Below are positions 46,446 to 57,772 of a DNA stretch of 64,000 nucleotides, in pieces. Numbering within the stretch: position 1 is the first letter of the stretch; every line of letters begins with the position of its first letter. The notes under the pieces are model-generated. The model saw nothing but the letters and a program-made list of their open reading frames with translations, was not told where the DNA came from and did not search any database. This DNA is from Catelliglobosispora koreensis DSM 44566 (GTDB taxonomy: Bacteria; Actinomycetota; Actinomycetes; Mycobacteriales; Micromonosporaceae): the NCBI RefSeq assembly GCF_000379685.1, contig NZ_KB903255.1, positions 109,766 to 173,765 of the forward strand, read 5' to 3'. The position numbers and the translations under genes are program-made.

Positions 46446-47009
46446 GTGGTGATGGAGATCCAGGAGAAAGAAGAGCACGAAACCGGCAAGGTACGCCCGG
46501 CCGGGCGTGCTCTGGCGTTGTTCGCCGCTGTTTGCGGCCTAGCGATTCTGCTGGATCAGGTCACTAAGGAGATCGCGACCAAGACGCTTGATCCCTATGA
46601 GCCGGTCAAGCTGCTCGGCGGGGCGCTTTACCTGTCGCTGACCCGCAACTCCGGTGCGGCCTTCAGCATGTTCAAGGACTCCACCTTTATCTTCCCGATC
46701 ATCGGCCTGGCCGTGACCGCCTGGATTTTGTGGATGACCCGGACCCTGCGCTCGATTCCGTGGGCGATTGGCCTGGCGCTTGTGCTCGGCGGGGCGTTGG
46801 GCAACCTGATCGACCGGCTGTTTCGGGCGCCGTCTCCGTTCCACGGGCACGTGGTCGACTTCTTCAGCCTGTTCGATCCGCACGGCCAGGTGTTTCCGAT
46901 CTTCAACGTCGCCGACATGGCACTGACGTTTGGGGTCATTCTGCTCGTCCTCCTCGAACTCACTGGACGGCAGCGTGACGGGAGCCGGCTGTCCAAAAAG
47001 GACAAGTGA
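46446..47009 (+). CDS. lspA: Lipoprotein signal peptidase (signal peptidase II)
   Basis: A 187-residue inner-membrane aspartyl protease that cleaves prolipoproteins, such as the two predicted earlier in this window. The catalytic Asp residues are D123 in GNLIDRLFR and D157 in FNVADMAL. Four hydrophobic helices and TRNSGAAFS are present. The start may be GTG 46446 or ATG 46452. The stop overlaps the rluD start region. Confidence 0.95.
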   Translation: MVMEIQEKEEHETGKVRPAGRALALFAAVCGLAILLDQVTKEIATKTLDPYEPVKLLGGALYLSLTRNSGAAFSMFKDSTFIFPIIGLAVTAWILWMTRTLRSIPWAIGLALVLGGALGNLIDRLFRAPSPFHGHVVDFFSLFDPHGQVFPIFNVADMALTFGVILLVLLELTGRQRDGSRLSKKDK

Positions 47010-47935
47010 TGCCGGATAGGCGGTCCCTTCCGGTTCCGGATGGGCTGGACGGGATGCGTCTTGACCAGGCGGTCTCACGGTTGTTCGGCTTGTCCCGGAC
47101 CGCCGCGGCGACGCTGGTCGAGGCAGGCGACGCTCAGCTTGACGGTGTGACGCGGGGCAAATCTGACAAGGTCACGGCCGGTGGCTGGCTTGAGGTCACT
47201 CTGCCCTCGCCGCCTTCGGAGCCTGCCGTCGTGGTGGAAACCGTTGAGGGCCTTCACGTCATCTACAGCGATGACGACATCGTCGTGGTGGACAAACCCG
47301 TTGGCGTGGCGGCACATCCGAGCCCGGGCTGGACCGGCCCGACCGTCCTAGGTGGACTGGCCGGGATGGGGCACACCATCGCCACCAGCGGAGCGGCCGA
47401 ACGTCAGGGCATCGTGCACCGCCTCGACGTGGGCACCACTGGTGTCATGGTTGTGGCGAAAAGCGAGTACGCCTACAGCGTGCTGAAGCGAGCGTTCAAG
47501 GCACGCGAGGTCGACAAGCGCTATCACGCCGTGGTGCAGGGACAGCTGGATCCATTGCGGGGCACCATCGACGCTCCCATCGACCGGCATCCGACCCATG
47601 ACTACCGCTTCGCGGTGATGTCGGGCGGCAAGCCGAGCATCACGCACTACGACACGCTTGAAGCTTTCCCGGCTGCCAGCCTGGTTGATGTCAAGCTGGA
47701 GACTGGGCGCACCCATCAGATCCGGGTGCACTTTTCCGCCGTTAGGCATCCGTGCGTGGGTGACCTGACCTATGGGGCCGATCCCACGTTAGCGGCCCGC
47801 CTGGGGTTGCAGCGGCAGTGGCTGCACGCCCGGCAATTGTCCTTTTCGCATCCGGCTACAGGTGACGAGGTGACGTTCGTCAGCGACTACCCGCCGGATC
47901 TCGCGCACGCACTAGAGGTATTGCAACAGGCATGA
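47009..47935 (+). CDS. 23S rRNA pseudouridine synthase, RluD family
   Basis: A pseudouridine synthase of about 308 residues. An N-terminal S4-like domain ([19 protein letters not shown]) precedes the catalytic domain, where the conserved Asp lies in [30 protein letters not shown] and [10 protein letters not shown] are also family marks. It is usually next to lspA. GTG at 47006 is an alternative start, 3 bases upstream. It overlaps the next gene by 4 bases. Confidence 0.94.
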   Translation: MPDRRSLPVPDGLDGMRLDQAVSRLFGLSRTAAATLVEAGDAQLDGVTRGKSDKVTAGGWLEVTLPSPPSEPAVVVETVEGLHVIYSDDDIVVVDKPVGVAAHPSPGWTGPTVLGGLAGMGHTIATSGAAERQGIVHRLDVGTTGVMVVAKSEYAYSVLKRAFKAREVDKRYHAVVQGQLDPLRGTIDAPIDRHPTHDYRFAVMSGGKPSITHYDTLEAFPAASLVDVKLETGRTHQIRVHFSAVRHPCVGDLTYGADPTLAARLGLQRQWLHARQLSFSHPATGDEVTFVSDYPPDLAHALEVLQQA

Positions 47936-48867
47936 CATCAGGCAGGCTCCTGCGTCATCTGGACCGGGCCATCATCCCGGCCCTCGCTCAGTTCTTCACT
48001 CGCGTTGGCGGGCGTCCTGGGCGCATCAAATTCCTTACCGCGGCTGGGCTCATAGCCTCCGCTGGCGTCATCGTGACGGCTGTTCTCGCGACACATGAGA
48101 AGGCCAAGCCCCGCCCCGGCGAGGGTCCGGCCGGGACAGTGGTCCACGTCGGTGTGGCGCAAGGACAATCGATCCCGGGTTACGTGGCGACCAGCCGTAC
48201 CGAGCTGGAGTCCCTGGTCGAGCAGGCACCGAAGGCATCGCCAGAGGTGTATGCGCTGGTGAGTCTCAAGGGTTACCTCGCGCCGGACCGGCTGACGCCC
48301 GTGCTTGGCGGGGTCGCCGTGGCCGAGGTTTACGCCCGTGCCCCCAACGGCCAGTCGCAGATCGTCAAGATTCCGGCGTTCCGCATCCCGGAGGACGTGG
48401 TGTCGGGCATGCGACAGCTGGCTGACCGCAAGGAAGCCGAGGCGGATTCGTTTCGTGAGCTTGCCGCCAAGCTGAGCGAAACCGACTCCGCCGAGGGCCA
48501 GTTGCGCGATAGTTACCTGGCTGGTGCCGCCGCCGCGATGGCTGAAGCGGCTGCTTACCGCAGCGGATGCACCTGTGTTTACGCGGCTGTCGTGCGAGCG
48601 GTTCCGGTCGCCCTGGACCAGATCGCGAGCCGGCCGGAAGTGCGGGCGGTCGATCCCGCGCCCGAGGTGCAACGACTGGACCAGGCTGTATTCCTGGCGC
48701 CGTTGCCGGAGCAGCCGGTCACGCCGGTCTCACCGACACCGGTTCAGCCATCGACCCCGCCTGTGCCCTCGCCCACAGCGTCGCCACCGGCACCGAGCCC
48801 GACTCCCTCCCCGTCCGTGTCATCACCGGCTCCCACACCGACACGCAGTATCGAACCGCTTCGTTGA
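47932..48867 (+). CDS. Membrane-anchored protein of unknown function
   Basis: A 311-residue protein with one hydrophobic segment (about residues 34-53), probably an N-terminal anchor. Residues 65-250 form an extracytoplasmic domain I do not recognise, with [13 protein letters not shown] and two close Cys near residue 220. The C-terminal 55 residues are a Pro/Ser/Thr-rich tail, often wall-spanning or disordered. It is coupled to rluD (ATGA). No function is proposed. Confidence 0.75.
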   Translation: MTSGRLLRHLDRAIIPALAQFFTRVGGRPGRIKFLTAAGLIASAGVIVTAVLATHEKAKPRPGEGPAGTVVHVGVAQGQSIPGYVATSRTELESLVEQAPKASPEVYALVSLKGYLAPDRLTPVLGGVAVAEVYARAPNGQSQIVKIPAFRIPEDVVSGMRQLADRKEAEADSFRELAAKLSETDSAEGQLRDSYLAGAAAAMAEAAAYRSGCTCVYAAVVRAVPVALDQIASRPEVRAVDPAPEVQRLDQAVFLAPLPEQPVTPVSPTPVQPSTPPVPSPTASPPAPSPTPSPSVSSPAPTPTRSIEPLR

Positions 48868-48941
48868 GTCCGTAACGGGGCGCGAAACAGGGGTATGCCT
48901 GGGCCGCCAGTTACACATAGGGTGGTGCGGCAGCAACGGAA

Positions 48942-49895
48942 ATGAGGGGTGGGAGGGCGCAGACGGTGGAGCGTGGCTGGCAACAAGAGCCGACGCCCCG
49001 TTGGCGGGTGCTGCTTGACCGCGCCCGCGTGGCCCCAGCGTCACCCGGTGCCGTGCCCGGCCAGATCGAGTGGCGGGCCGCCGCGCCGCAGTCCGATGCC
49101 GACCGTGAGCTGTCCGTCCTGCGTCAGCAGTTGCCCCGGCCGAGGATCATCGCGTTCGCCAACCCCAAGGGTGGCGTGCACAAGACCACGGCGACGGTCT
49201 TGGCGGCGGCCACGATCGGCAACGCTCGCGGCCGTGGCGTGATCGCTTGGGACGACAACGAATTGCGGGGCACCCTCGGCCTTCGAGCCGGCAGTGCCAG
49301 GCATGCCCGCACGATCCGGCACCTGCTGGCTGATCTCATCGAGATTGAAAGCATCCCGATGCCCGAGCTGGCTGACCGGGTTGATGACTATCTTCGGCAC
49401 GCCTCAGACGGCACCTATGACGTGCTGGCGGGCGAGGAGAACCCGCGGTTCGCTCAGCGTCTTGACCAGCACACGGTGCGACGGGTGCTCGATCTGCTCT
49501 GCCGCACCCACGATGTGGTGTGTGTCGACACCGGCAACAATGTCGAAAGCCCCAACTGGCAAACCGTCTTGCGGGCCTGCGATCAGCTCGTGATCACCAC
49601 CGTGCCCCGGGAAGACGCCGCTTTCACCGCTGACTGGATGATCGACCTGTTGCACGAGATCGGCTTGGGCGAGCTGGCCAACAATGCCGTCACCCTGCTG
49701 TCGTGTGCCACGCCTGGCCCGTCGCAGATGCTCGACGACCTGCGCAAGCATTTCGCCACGCGGACCCGCAGTGTCGTGACCGTCCCGTTTGACCCGTCCC
49801 TGGAGACGGGTTCTTCCATCGACTATGCCGCGCTGCAACCGATGACCAAGCGCGCCTGGCTCACCGCCGCGACCGCGATGATGGAGCAGTCCTAG
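48942..49895 (+). CDS. MinD/ParA-like ATPase with variant Walker A
   Basis: A 317-residue ATPase of the MinD/ParA group. The deviant Walker A reads PKGGVHKTT (Lys76 to Thr83), with His80 where the motif normally has Gly. The switch I Asp lies in AWDDNELRGTLG and the Walker B-like strand is VVCVDTGNN. An unrelated basic N-terminal 65 residues precede the domain. A GTG at 48966 with GGGAGGG upstream is another possible start. It is not the parAB gene, as no parB is adjacent. Its stop abuts the convergent dnaE stop. Confidence 0.8.
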   Translation: MRGGRAQTVERGWQQEPTPRWRVLLDRARVAPASPGAVPGQIEWRAAAPQSDADRELSVLRQQLPRPRIIAFANPKGGVHKTTATVLAAATIGNARGRGVIAWDDNELRGTLGLRAGSARHARTIRHLLADLIEIESIPMPELADRVDDYLRHASDGTYDVLAGEENPRFAQRLDQHTVRRVLDLLCRTHDVVCVDTGNNVESPNWQTVLRACDQLVITTVPREDAAFTADWMIDLLHEIGLGELANNAVTLLSCATPGPSQMLDDLRKHFATRTRSVVTVPFDPSLETGSSIDYAALQPMTKRAWLTAATAMMEQS

Positions 49896-52800
49896 CTATT
49901 TGCCGAAGTTGACCGAGCCGGCGCCGAGCAGTGCCTTGAGGTCACCGAGCAACGCTGTGCTCGCGTCAACCCGTTGTGGCCCAAGGCGGTAAGTCGTCGC
50001 CTTAGCCCCGGCGAGCAGCTTGAGGTGCACTTCGCAGGCACCCGGGTGAGCGTTGATGACGTCGCTGAGTTTGCTGACGATTGGCGGCGTGCACCGGGTG
50101 GCCTGAAGCGTGACGACGATCGGCGCGCCACCGTCGGTGGCGCTGGCCGTGCTGATGTCGGGCAGGGACATGTCCATCGCCATGACCCGCGCCTGATCGT
50201 CGCGGCGGTCGATCCGCCCTTTCACGACCACGATCGCGTCTTCGGCGATGTATTGCCCGACGAGTTCATAGGTGTTGGGGAAGAACAGCACCTCCACCGC
50301 GCCATCGAGGTCTTCGAGCGTGGCTGAGGCCCAGGCCTTGCCCTGCTTGGTAATCCGGCGCTGCACTCCCGAGAGAATGCCGGCGAGGTTGGCGACCTGA
50401 CCGTCAGCGACGGTGCCTTCTTCGTTGAGCGCGGCGATCGAGAAGTCGGCGGCGTTGGCCAGCACGCGCTCGAGACCGAACAACGGGTGGTCGGAAACGT
50501 AGAGCCCGAGCATTTCACGCTCAAACACGAGCAGATCCGTCTTTTCCCACTCACTGTCCGGAATGGACGGAGTCACGATCATGCTGGGCGCGTCATCGGT
50601 CGTGCCAAAGACGTCGGAGAACAGGTCGAACTGGCCTTCGGCTTCTTTGCGCTTCTGGCTCAGGAACGAATCGATGGCGTCGGCGTGCACCGCGAGCAGG
50701 CCCTTGCGCGTGTGGCCAAGGGAGTCGAAGGCACCGGCTTTGATCATCGACTCGATCGTGCGCTTGTTACACGCGACCGCGTCAACCTTGCGCAGGAAGT
50801 CGTAGAAGTCGGTGAAGGCACCGTGTTCCTTGCGGGCGCGGACAATCGCGTCAACCACGTTGACGCCGACGTTGCGCACGGCCGCCATGCCGAAGCGGAT
50901 GTCATCGCCGACGGCGGAGAACCGGGCACGGGAAGCGTTGACATCTGGCGGCAGCACCTTGATGCCCATGCGGCGGCATTCGGCCAGGTACACCGCTGAC
51001 TTGTCTTTGTCATCACCGACGGAGGTGAGCAGCGCGGCCATGTATTCGGCCGGGTAGTTGGCCTTGAGATAAGCCGTCCAGAACGACACCAGCCCATAAC
51101 CGGCGGTGTGCGCCTTGTTGAAGGCGTAGTCGGAGAAGGGAACCAGGATGTCCCACAGCGTTTTGATCGCCGCGTCGGAATACCCGTTGGCGCGCATGCC
51201 ATCGGAGAACGGAATGTATTCCTTGTCGAGGATTTCCTTCTTCTTCTTACCCATGGCGCGACGGAGCAAGTCGGCGGCGCCGAGGGTGTATCCGGCGAGC
51301 TTCTGCGCGATCGCCATAACCTGCTCCTGATACACGATCAGGCCGTAGGTGTCGCCGAGGATCTCCGACAGTGGCTCTTCGAGCTCTTTATGAATGGGGA
51401 CAACGGGTTTGCGGCCGTTCTTACGGTCGGCATAATCGTTGTGCGCGTTGGCACCCATGGGCCCGGGGCGATACAGCGCGAGCACCGCGGAGATGTCCTC
51501 GAACCCGTCCGGGATCATGGAGCGCAGCAGCGACCGCATCGGCCCGCCGTCGAGCTGGAACACCCCGAGCGTGTCACCGCGGGCTAGCAGCTCGTAGGTC
51601 GGTTTGTCTTCCAGCGCAAGGTCTTCCAGGACGATGTCGATGCCGCGGTTGGCCTTGATGCCTTCCAGGCAGTCGTCCATGACGGTCAGGTTGCGCAGGC
51701 CCAGGAAGTCCATCTTGAGCAGGCCGATGTTTTCACACGCGCCCATGTCCCACTGGGTGATGATGGCGCCGTCCTGATCGCGCCGCCAGATCGGCAGCAC
51801 GTCAACGAGCGGTTCACCCGACAGGATGACGCCAGCCGCGTGCACACCGACCTGGCGCTTAAGGCCTTCTAGACCTTTGGCCGTGTCGACGACCTTGCGA
51901 ACATCCTGATCGGACTCATAGAGCGAGCGGAACTCGACGGCCTCGGAGTAGCGCGGGTGCTTCTCGTCGAAGATGCCTGACAGCGGAACATCTTTACCCA
52001 TCACCGGTGGCGGCATCGCCTTGGTGATCTTGTCACCGACCGCGAACGGATAGCCCAGCACACGGGCCGCGTCCTTGACGGCAGCCTTGGCCTTGATCGT
52101 GCCGTAGGTGATGATCTGCGCGACGCGTTCCTCGCCCCAGCGTTCAGTGGCGTAGCGGATCATGTCACCACGCCGGCGCTCGTCAAAGTCCATATCGATA
52201 TCGGGCATGGACACGCGGTCCGGGTTGAGGAACCGCTCGAAGAGCAGGCCATGCGACATCGGGTCGAGCTCGGTGATGCGCAGCGCGTAGGCGATCAGGG
52301 CACCGGCGGCCGATCCACGCCCAGGGCCCACCCTGATGCCTTCGCGGCGGGCATAGGCACACAGGTCGGCGGTCACGAGGAAGTAACCCGGGAAGCCCAT
52401 CTTGCAGATGACGTCGAGCTCGTAATCGGCCTGCTTCAGGCGGTCGTCTGGTACCCCCTGAGGGAATCTTTCTTTAAGACCGCGGTGGACTTCCTCGCGC
52501 AGCCACGTCTCTTCCGTGTAGCCCTCGGGCACCGGGAACGAGGGCATCAGGTTGCGGGAGGCGAAGACTTCCTTGTAATCACCGATGCGCTCAGCGATCA
52601 GCAGCGTGTTGTCGCACGCGTCAGCGACCTCGTCATCCCAGAGCTTGCGCATCTCTTCGGGTGACTTGAGATAGAAGTCGCGCGCGTCGAACTTGAACCG
52701 CTTGGGATCAGCCAGAGTCGATCCACTTTGGACGCACAGCAGCACCTCGTGCGCGTCGGCGTCTTCTGGATAGGTGTAGTGCAAGTCGTTGGTGGCAATG

Positions 52801-53444
52801 GCTTTGAGCCCCAAGCGCTTGCCGAGCGCGATGAGGTCCTTGCGGATCACATTCTCAATGTTGAGGCCGTGGTCCATCAGCTCCAGGAAGAAGTTGTCCT
52901 TGCCGAAGATGTCCTGGAACTCGGCGGCCGACTCGCACGCCTTCTCAAAGTTGCCGATGCGCAGCCACGTGTGGATCTCGCCGGACGGGCAGCCCGTGGT
53001 CGCGATGATGCCCTTGCCATAGCGGTTAAGCAGCTCGCGGTCGGCCCTTGGCTTGAAGTAATAGCCCTCAAGCGAGGCGTAAGACTGCATGCGGAACAGG
53101 TTGCGCAGCCCGTCAGCGTTTTCGGCGAGCATCGTCATGTGGGTGTAGGCGCCACCACCGGAGACATCGTTTTCACCGCCATCGGCCCAGCGGACACGCG
53201 ACTTCTCGAAACGCGAGGTGTTGGGCGTGACGTAGGACTCGACGCCGATGATCGGCTTAACACCCGCTCCGGTCGCCTGCTTGTAAAAGTCATAGGCGCC
53301 ATACATATTGCCGTGGTCGGTCATCGCCAGCGCGGGCATGCCTAAGCGGGCGGTCTCCGAAAACAGAGACTTGAGCCGTGCGGCACCGTCCAGCATGGAG
53401 TATTCGGTGTGGACGTGGAGATGAACAAACGACCGATCCGGCAC
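49896..53444 (-). CDS. dnaE: DNA polymerase III alpha subunit
   Basis: A 1182-residue C-family replicative polymerase. The PHP domain begins [16 protein letters not shown]. The palm catalytic Asp residues lie in [16 protein letters not shown] (D415, D417). [16 protein letters not shown], the DEYIPF and [10 protein letters not shown] segments, a helix-hairpin-helix region, and a C-terminal OB fold ([16 protein letters not shown]) are in the normal order. Length is typical of DnaE1. The GTG start has no clear ribosome site. Its 5' end overlaps no confirmed gene. Confidence 0.97.
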   Translation of the reverse strand: MPDRSFVHLHVHTEYSMLDGAARLKSLFSETARLGMPALAMTDHGNMYGAYDFYKQATGAGVKPIIGVESYVTPNTSRFEKSRVRWADGGENDVSGGGAYTHMTMLAENADGLRNLFRMQSYASLEGYYFKPRADRELLNRYGKGIIATTGCPSGEIHTWLRIGNFEKACESAAEFQDIFGKDNFFLELMDHGLNIENVIRKDLIALGKRLGLKAIATNDLHYTYPEDADAHEVLLCVQSGSTLADPKRFKFDARDFYLKSPEEMRKLWDDEVADACDNTLLIAERIGDYKEVFASRNLMPSFPVPEGYTEETWLREEVHRGLKERFPQGVPDDRLKQADYELDVICKMGFPGYFLVTADLCAYARREGIRVGPGRGSAAGALIAYALRITELDPMSHGLLFERFLNPDRVSMPDIDMDFDERRRGDMIRYATERWGEERVAQIITYGTIKAKAAVKDAARVLGYPFAVGDKITKAMPPPVMGKDVPLSGIFDEKHPRYSEAVEFRSLYESDQDVRKVVDTAKGLEGLKRQVGVHAAGVILSGEPLVDVLPIWRRDQDGAIITQWDMGACENIGLLKMDFLGLRNLTVMDDCLEGIKANRGIDIVLEDLALEDKPTYELLARGDTLGVFQLDGGPMRSLLRSMIPDGFEDISAVLALYRPGPMGANAHNDYADRKNGRKPVVPIHKELEEPLSEILGDTYGLIVYQEQVMAIAQKLAGYTLGAADLLRRAMGKKKKEILDKEYIPFSDGMRANGYSDAAIKTLWDILVPFSDYAFNKAHTAGYGLVSFWTAYLKANYPAEYMAALLTSVGDDKDKSAVYLAECRRMGIKVLPPDVNASRARFSAVGDDIRFGMAAVRNVGVNVVDAIVRARKEHGAFTDFYDFLRKVDAVACNKRTIESMIKAGAFDSLGHTRKGLLAVHADAIDSFLSQKRKEAEGQFDLFSDVFGTTDDAPSMIVTPSIPDSEWEKTDLLVFEREMLGLYVSDHPLFGLERVLANAADFSIAALNEEGTVADGQVANLAGILSGVQRRITKQGKAWASATLEDLDGAVEVLFFPNTYELVGQYIAEDAIVVVKGRIDRRDDQARVMAMDMSLPDISTASATDGGAPIVVTLQATRCTPPIVSKLSDVINAHPGACEVHLKLLAGAKATTYRLGPQRVDASTALLGDLKALLGAGSVNFGK

Positions 53445-53495
53445 TCTGGCAGCCTACTTGAGCCGTCTGACAGAACAGATGAGAGGATCAGCCCC

Positions 53496-54179
53496 GTGCG
53501 GAAGATCGAGGAGCTGGGCTGGGCCGGCGGGGTGGCCGCCGTTGTCGCGGTGCTGGGGTTTGGCCTGGGCTGGCTCTGGTACGTGATCGCGCCGCCACTG
53601 CCTGTGCGCAAAGTCGAGGGTGGCTACACCTACACCGAACCAGACCCTGAGCAGCCCATTGCCGGGGACGGCTGGTTCGCGATCCTCGCGATGGCGTTCG
53701 GGATTCTGCTCACGATCGTCGTTTGGGCGATTCTGCGCAAAGCTCGCGGTCCGCTTCAGTTGACCGGGCTGGTGCTCGGCGCGCTGGCGGCGGGAGTGAT
53801 AGCCATCAAACTCGGCGAATCGCTGGAGAAGGCGAAATATGACGCCGCGATGAAGGCCGCCGCCATCGAGCAGGTGGTCGATAGCCCCGCGAAGATCACC
53901 GTCGTCAAGCGTTTCCACGGCTGGCCCTATGCCGGCATCGTCTATCTTCCGGCCCTTGGCTCCGCGCTGAGCTATGCCGTCCTCGCGGGCTGGTCCCGCT
54001 GGCCCGGGTTGCGGCCCGAGCCAGAAGAAGATGACGACGAGGAGTTCAGTTCGTCGATGGCTTGGGACCCAGCTGATCCAGAGACGCCGGAACCGCCCGT
54101 ACCTCGCGCAGAAGAGCCGTCTCCCGGGTCAGGAACTTCAGCTCGGACCGAAGACGGCTCGCCGGATCAGCCGCGCTGA
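53496..54179 (+). CDS. DUF2567-like membrane protein
   Basis: A 227-residue membrane protein, possibly DUF2567. It has four hydrophobic helices (about residues 8-29, 64-84, 92-110 and 146-166). YVIAPPLPVRKVEGG follows the first, as in that actinobacterial family. The GTG at 53496 with GAGAGGA upstream is chosen over longer frames that overlap dnaE. The last 44 residues are acidic and Pro-rich, and lie antisense to the 3' end of the LON-domain gene. Function is unknown. Confidence 0.75.
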   Translation: MRKIEELGWAGGVAAVVAVLGFGLGWLWYVIAPPLPVRKVEGGYTYTEPDPEQPIAGDGWFAILAMAFGILLTIVVWAILRKARGPLQLTGLVLGALAAGVIAIKLGESLEKAKYDAAMKAAAIEQVVDSPAKITVVKRFHGWPYAGIVYLPALGSALSYAVLAGWSRWPGLRPEPEEDDDEEFSSSMAWDPADPETPEPPVPRAEEPSPGSGTSARTEDGSPDQPR

Positions 54180-54729
54180 GCAGCGATTGACGGTCAGCTA
54201 TGGACAGCATGGACGTGGCCGCCACGAGGTGCGAGAGCACGACCGGGTCTTCTGGAAGATCATCCGCTAGGCCACCGCGGACCAGCTCGGCATAGGTGGT
54301 GTAGGCCGCGCGCACCTGTGGGGCCAGAGCGTTCGCGAGCGCGTCTGGCGCTGGTTCAGGCAGCCATTCGACGCCCGCGACGGGGTAAGGATGCGGGGTT
54401 TCCAGGAAGCCCGTGATGCGAAACCGCCGGTCGCCAACGGTCACGAGGTCGAAGCGCCCGTCGGAGTGCTCGGTGATCTGCCTGACCTGGGCGACGCAGC
54501 CAACCTCGTGGACGACGACCTCGGTGGCCGCGATGCCTGATTCGGGCGGAGGCAGAACCTCCAGGCCCTTGTCGATCGCGACGACCCCGAACTCGCGGGG
54601 CGTCCCGTCAGGCAAGTCGCGCAGGTGCCGGACCAGCGACCGCCAGCGGTCCTCGAAGATGTGCAGCGGCAGCACCAAACCGGGGAAAAGCACTGTCCCC
54701 AGGGGAAAGAGTGGAAGGGTGCCGGTCAC
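54046..54729 (-). CDS. LON peptidase substrate-binding domain protein
   Basis: A 227-residue protein made only of the Lon N-terminal (LAN) domain, without ATPase or protease parts. [25 protein letters not shown]-like RFRITGF and the helical C-terminus with [14 protein letters not shown] are family marks. Its role is unknown; substrate recognition is presumed from Lon. The GTG at 54729 gives the conserved start. The last 134 bases overlap, tail to tail, the membrane-protein gene on the other strand. Confidence 0.88.
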   Translation of the reverse strand: MTGTLPLFPLGTVLFPGLVLPLHIFEDRWRSLVRHLRDLPDGTPREFGVVAIDKGLEVLPPPESGIAATEVVVHEVGCVAQVRQITEHSDGRFDLVTVGDRRFRITGFLETPHPYPVAGVEWLPEPAPDALANALAPQVRAAYTTYAELVRGGLADDLPEDPVVLSHLVAATSMLSIADRQSLLSAADPASRLRSELKFLTRETALLREVRAVPASLDQLGPKPSTN

Positions 54730-54807
54730 AAAGGAAGCGTACTGTCCCAGTGCCTGGGCTCCAGGCCCGGCGCCCAACAGACGCGAACTAGACTTGTCCT
54801 TCTTGTC

Positions 54808-54837
54808 CGCGGCGGCCTCGTGATGCGAGCCGCCGCG
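54808..54837 (+). promoter_or_regulatory. Hairpin in the his operon leader
   Basis: CGCGGCGGC and GCCGCCGCG pair perfectly (54808-54816 with 54829-54837), with an inner TCG/CGA extension past one bulged C and a 5-base loop. It sits in the gap between the divergent LON gene and hisD, ending 18 bases before the hisD start. No histidine-rich leader peptide was found, so attenuation is not claimed. Confidence 0.5.
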
Positions 54838-54855
54838 CCCCGAAAGGCGGATAGG

Positions 54856-56121
54856 GTGCTGAGCCGGATTGATCTGCGGGATTCCGCGACCGACCCCCGG
54901 AAGGTGCTGCCACGTGCGCAGCTCGATGTTTCCGAGGCGGTGGAGAGCATCCGCCCGGTGGTGGAGGCGGTCCGGCATCATGGCACCCCCGCGGTGATCG
55001 AGGCCACGCAACGCTTCGATGGCGTCACGCTGACCAAGCTTCGGGTATCGCCCTCCGGCGCCACGCTGGAGCCTGAGGTCAAAGCCGCGCTCCTGGAGGC
55101 GATCAAGCGCGTCCGCAAGGTGCACGAGGACCAGCGGCGCCACGATGTCACGACCCAGGTCGTGCCGGGCGGGACGGTCACGGAACGCTGGATCCCAGTC
55201 AACCGGGTGGGGCTTTACGTTCCGGGTGGCCTGGCCATGTACCCATCGACGGTCATCATGAACGTCGTCCCGGCCCAGATCGCCGGGGTCAAGGAGCTCG
55301 TGGTCTGCAGCCCGCCGCAGAAGGAGACCGGGCTGCCCGACGAGCGGGTGCTCGCCGTGTGCGCTCTGCTTGGCGTCACCGAGGTTTACGCCGTGGGCGG
55401 CGCTCAGGCGATCGCGATGATGGCCTATGGCACTGACGAATGCGCACCGGTCGACATGATCACCGGGCCGGGCAACGTCTGGGTGACCGCCGCCAAACGC
55501 CTGGTGCGTGGCGTGGTAGGCATCGATGCCGAAGCGGGTCCGACCGAGATCGCCATCCTCGCCGACGACACGGCCGATCCCCGTCACGTCGCCGCCGACC
55601 TCATCAGCCAGGCCGAGCACGACCCGCTGGCGGCCAGCGTGCTCATCACCGACTCCGAGGACCTCGCCGATCAGGTGGACAAAGCCATTGCGGCGCAAGA
55701 GGTTAAGCACGCGGAACGGATTCACGCGGCGCTGAACGGGCCGCAGTCAGGTGTCGTCCTGGTGTCCAATATGGAGCAAGGTCTCGAGGTGGCTAACGCC
55801 TACGCGGCCGAGCACCTGGAGATCCAGACGCGCGACGCCCGGGCGCTCGCCATGCGGGTTACCAACGCTGGGGCCATTTTCGTCGGTGCCTACTCGCCCG
55901 TCTCGCTCGGTGACTACTGCGCTGGGTCCAACCACGTGCTGCCGACCGGCGGCTGTGCCAGGCACTCCAGCGGTCTTTCCGTGCAGACGTTCCTGCGCGG
56001 AGTACACATCGTCGACTACACCGAAGAGGCTTTGCGCGAGGTCGCGCCACACGTCGTGACACTGTCCACAGTGGAGGATCTGCCCGCGCACGGTCAGGCC
56101 GTCTCCGTGAGGTTCTCATGA
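54856..56121 (+). CDS. hisD: Histidinol dehydrogenase
   Basis: A 421-residue zinc enzyme for the last two steps of histidine synthesis, histidinol to histidine with two NAD+. Seen are [18 protein letters not shown], the [14 protein letters not shown] loop, [18 protein letters not shown] and NHVLPTGG, which hold the zinc and catalytic His/Glu residues. The GTG at 54856 with GAAAGG upstream gives the conserved SRIDLR start; an ATG at 54822 is possible. First gene of the his operon. Confidence 0.95.
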   Translation: MLSRIDLRDSATDPRKVLPRAQLDVSEAVESIRPVVEAVRHHGTPAVIEATQRFDGVTLTKLRVSPSGATLEPEVKAALLEAIKRVRKVHEDQRRHDVTTQVVPGGTVTERWIPVNRVGLYVPGGLAMYPSTVIMNVVPAQIAGVKELVVCSPPQKETGLPDERVLAVCALLGVTEVYAVGGAQAIAMMAYGTDECAPVDMITGPGNVWVTAAKRLVRGVVGIDAEAGPTEIAILADDTADPRHVAADLISQAEHDPLAASVLITDSEDLADQVDKAIAAQEVKHAERIHAALNGPQSGVVLVSNMEQGLEVANAYAAEHLEIQTRDARALAMRVTNAGAIFVGAYSPVSLGDYCAGSNHVLPTGGCARHSSGLSVQTFLRGVHIVDYTEEALREVAPHVVTLSTVEDLPAHGQAVSVRFS

Positions 56122-57173
56122 GTTCCTACTTACGAGACGATCTGCAAGGGCTGTCGGCCTACGGGGCACCACAGCTCGACGTGCCGGTTCGCTTGAATAC
56201 CAACGAAAATTCCTATGGTGTACCAGATGAGCTCGCCACCGCGATCGAAAGAGCGCTGTCAGCTGAGATCAGAGGACTGAACCGTTATCCCGACCGCGAC
56301 GCGGTGGAGCTAAGGGACGCCCTCGCGGCCTACCTCGGCGTGCGCACGGAACAGGTCTGGGCGGCCAACGGGTCAAATGAGGTGCAGCAGCAACTGTTGC
56401 AGGCGTTCGCCGGGCCGGGCCGCACAGCGCTCGGCTTCGTTCCTTCCTACTCAATGCATCCCTTGCTCGCCCTGGGCACCGCGACCCCGTGGGCTGACGG
56501 TGGCCGCCTGCCCGACTTCACGCTCTCGGCTGAGCATGTGGTGGAGCAGATCCGAAAGCACCAGCCAGCGATCACGTTCCTGTGCTCGCCGAACAATCCG
56601 ACCGGCACAGCGCTTCCGCTCGACGTGGTCGAAGCCGCGTTGCAGGAGCAGCAGGGGCTGATCGTCGTCGACGAGGCATACGCGGAGTTCCGAAGGCCCG
56701 AGACGCCAAGCGCCCTGTCGTTACTGGACGCCTACCCGCACCTGATCGTCACCCGGACGATGAGCAAGGCGTTCGCGTTCGCCGGAGCACGGCTCGGCTA
56801 CCTGGCCGCCGACGCGTCGATTGTGGACGATATCCAGCTAGTGCGGCTGCCTTACCACTTGTCCGCGCTGACCCAGGCTGCCGCCCGGGCCGCGCTGGCT
56901 CATAGCGACCTGCTCCTCGGGACTGTCAACACGATCAAAGAGCAACGCGACCGGATCGTCACGTCGCTGCGCGCCGCCGGTTTCACGGTGGCTGACTCTG
57001 ACGCCAACTTCGTCTTGTTCGGGGAGTTCGCCGACCAGAAACTGGCTTGGCAGGCACTCTTGGATCAGGGTGTACTCGTGCGGGACGTTGGGCTCACCGG
57101 CTGGCTGCGCGTCACCGCTGGCACTCCCGACGAAACGACGGCTTTCCTAGAGGCTATGGAGAAACTCCGATGA
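56118..57173 (+). CDS. hisC: Histidinol-phosphate aminotransferase
   Basis: A 351-residue fold-type I PLP aminotransferase. [11 protein letters not shown] near the N-terminus, [16 protein letters not shown] and the PLP lysine in [16 protein letters not shown] are typical of HisC. It converts imidazole-acetol phosphate to histidinol phosphate. ATGA overlaps join it to hisD and hisB. Confidence 0.95.
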   Translation: MSSYLRDDLQGLSAYGAPQLDVPVRLNTNENSYGVPDELATAIERALSAEIRGLNRYPDRDAVELRDALAAYLGVRTEQVWAANGSNEVQQQLLQAFAGPGRTALGFVPSYSMHPLLALGTATPWADGGRLPDFTLSAEHVVEQIRKHQPAITFLCSPNNPTGTALPLDVVEAALQEQQGLIVVDEAYAEFRRPETPSALSLLDAYPHLIVTRTMSKAFAFAGARLGYLAADASIVDDIQLVRLPYHLSALTQAAARAALAHSDLLLGTVNTIKEQRDRIVTSLRAAGFTVADSDANFVLFGEFADQKLAWQALLDQGVLVRDVGLTGWLRVTAGTPDETTAFLEAMEKLR

Positions 57174-57772
57174 GGCAAGGCAGCGTTGAGCGGGTCACCA
57201 AGGAGACCTCGGTCAAGGTCTCGATCGACCTGGACGGCACGGGGCAGGCTGACATCAGCACCGGCATCGGCTTCTTCGACCACATGCTGCACCAGATCGC
57301 CCGGCACGGCGGGTTTGACCTGACCGTCCACACCGAAGGCGACCTGGAGATCGACGCGCATCACACGATGGAAGACACCGCTCTCGCGCTCGGTGAGGCC
57401 TTCGCCAGGGCGCTCGGCGACAAGAGCGGCATCCGGCGCTACGGAGACGCGGTCATCCCGATGGACGAGGTGCTCGTGCAAGCGGCGGTCGACCTGTCCG
57501 GCCGGCCCTACATCGTGCACGAGGAGCCGCTCGATCTCGCGCCCTACATCGGGCCGGTCTACCCCACGAGCATGACGCGGCACATCTTCGAGTCGTTCGG
57601 TCAGATGGCCCGCATCACCTTGCACGTCAACGTGTTGCGCGCGTCCCGCCCCGGCCAGCGCCCCGACGCGCACCACGTCGTCGAGGGCCAGTTCAAAGCG
57701 GTCGCCCGTGCGCTACGGGACGCGGTCGCCATTACCGGCGGCGGCATCCCCTCTACCAAGGGCGTCCTATGA
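57170..57772 (+). CDS. hisB: Imidazoleglycerol-phosphate dehydratase
   Basis: A 200-residue manganese-dependent dehydratase. GFFDHMLHQIARHG, IDAHHTMEDTALALGEA and DAHHVVEGQFKAVARALRDA hold the metal-binding His/Glu repeats, and the C-terminus ends STKGVL as usual. Monofunctional, without the histidinol-phosphatase part found in enterobacteria. The ATG at 57170 overlaps hisC. Its stop overlaps the start of the small repeat ORF. Confidence 0.96.
   Translation: MRQGSVERVTKETSVKVSIDLDGTGQADISTGIGFFDHMLHQIARHGGFDLTVHTEGDLEIDAHHTMEDTALALGEAFARALGDKSGIRRYGDAVIPMDEVLVQAAVDLSGRPYIVHEEPLDLAPYIGPVYPTSMTRHIFESFGQMARITLHVNVLRASRPGQRPDAHHVVEGQFKAVARALRDAVAITGGGIPSTKGVL

Noticed and set aside
54808..54855. 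Histidine attenuator before hisD
   Set aside because: A hairpin is present, but no frame with a run of His codons and no T-run terminator could be found.
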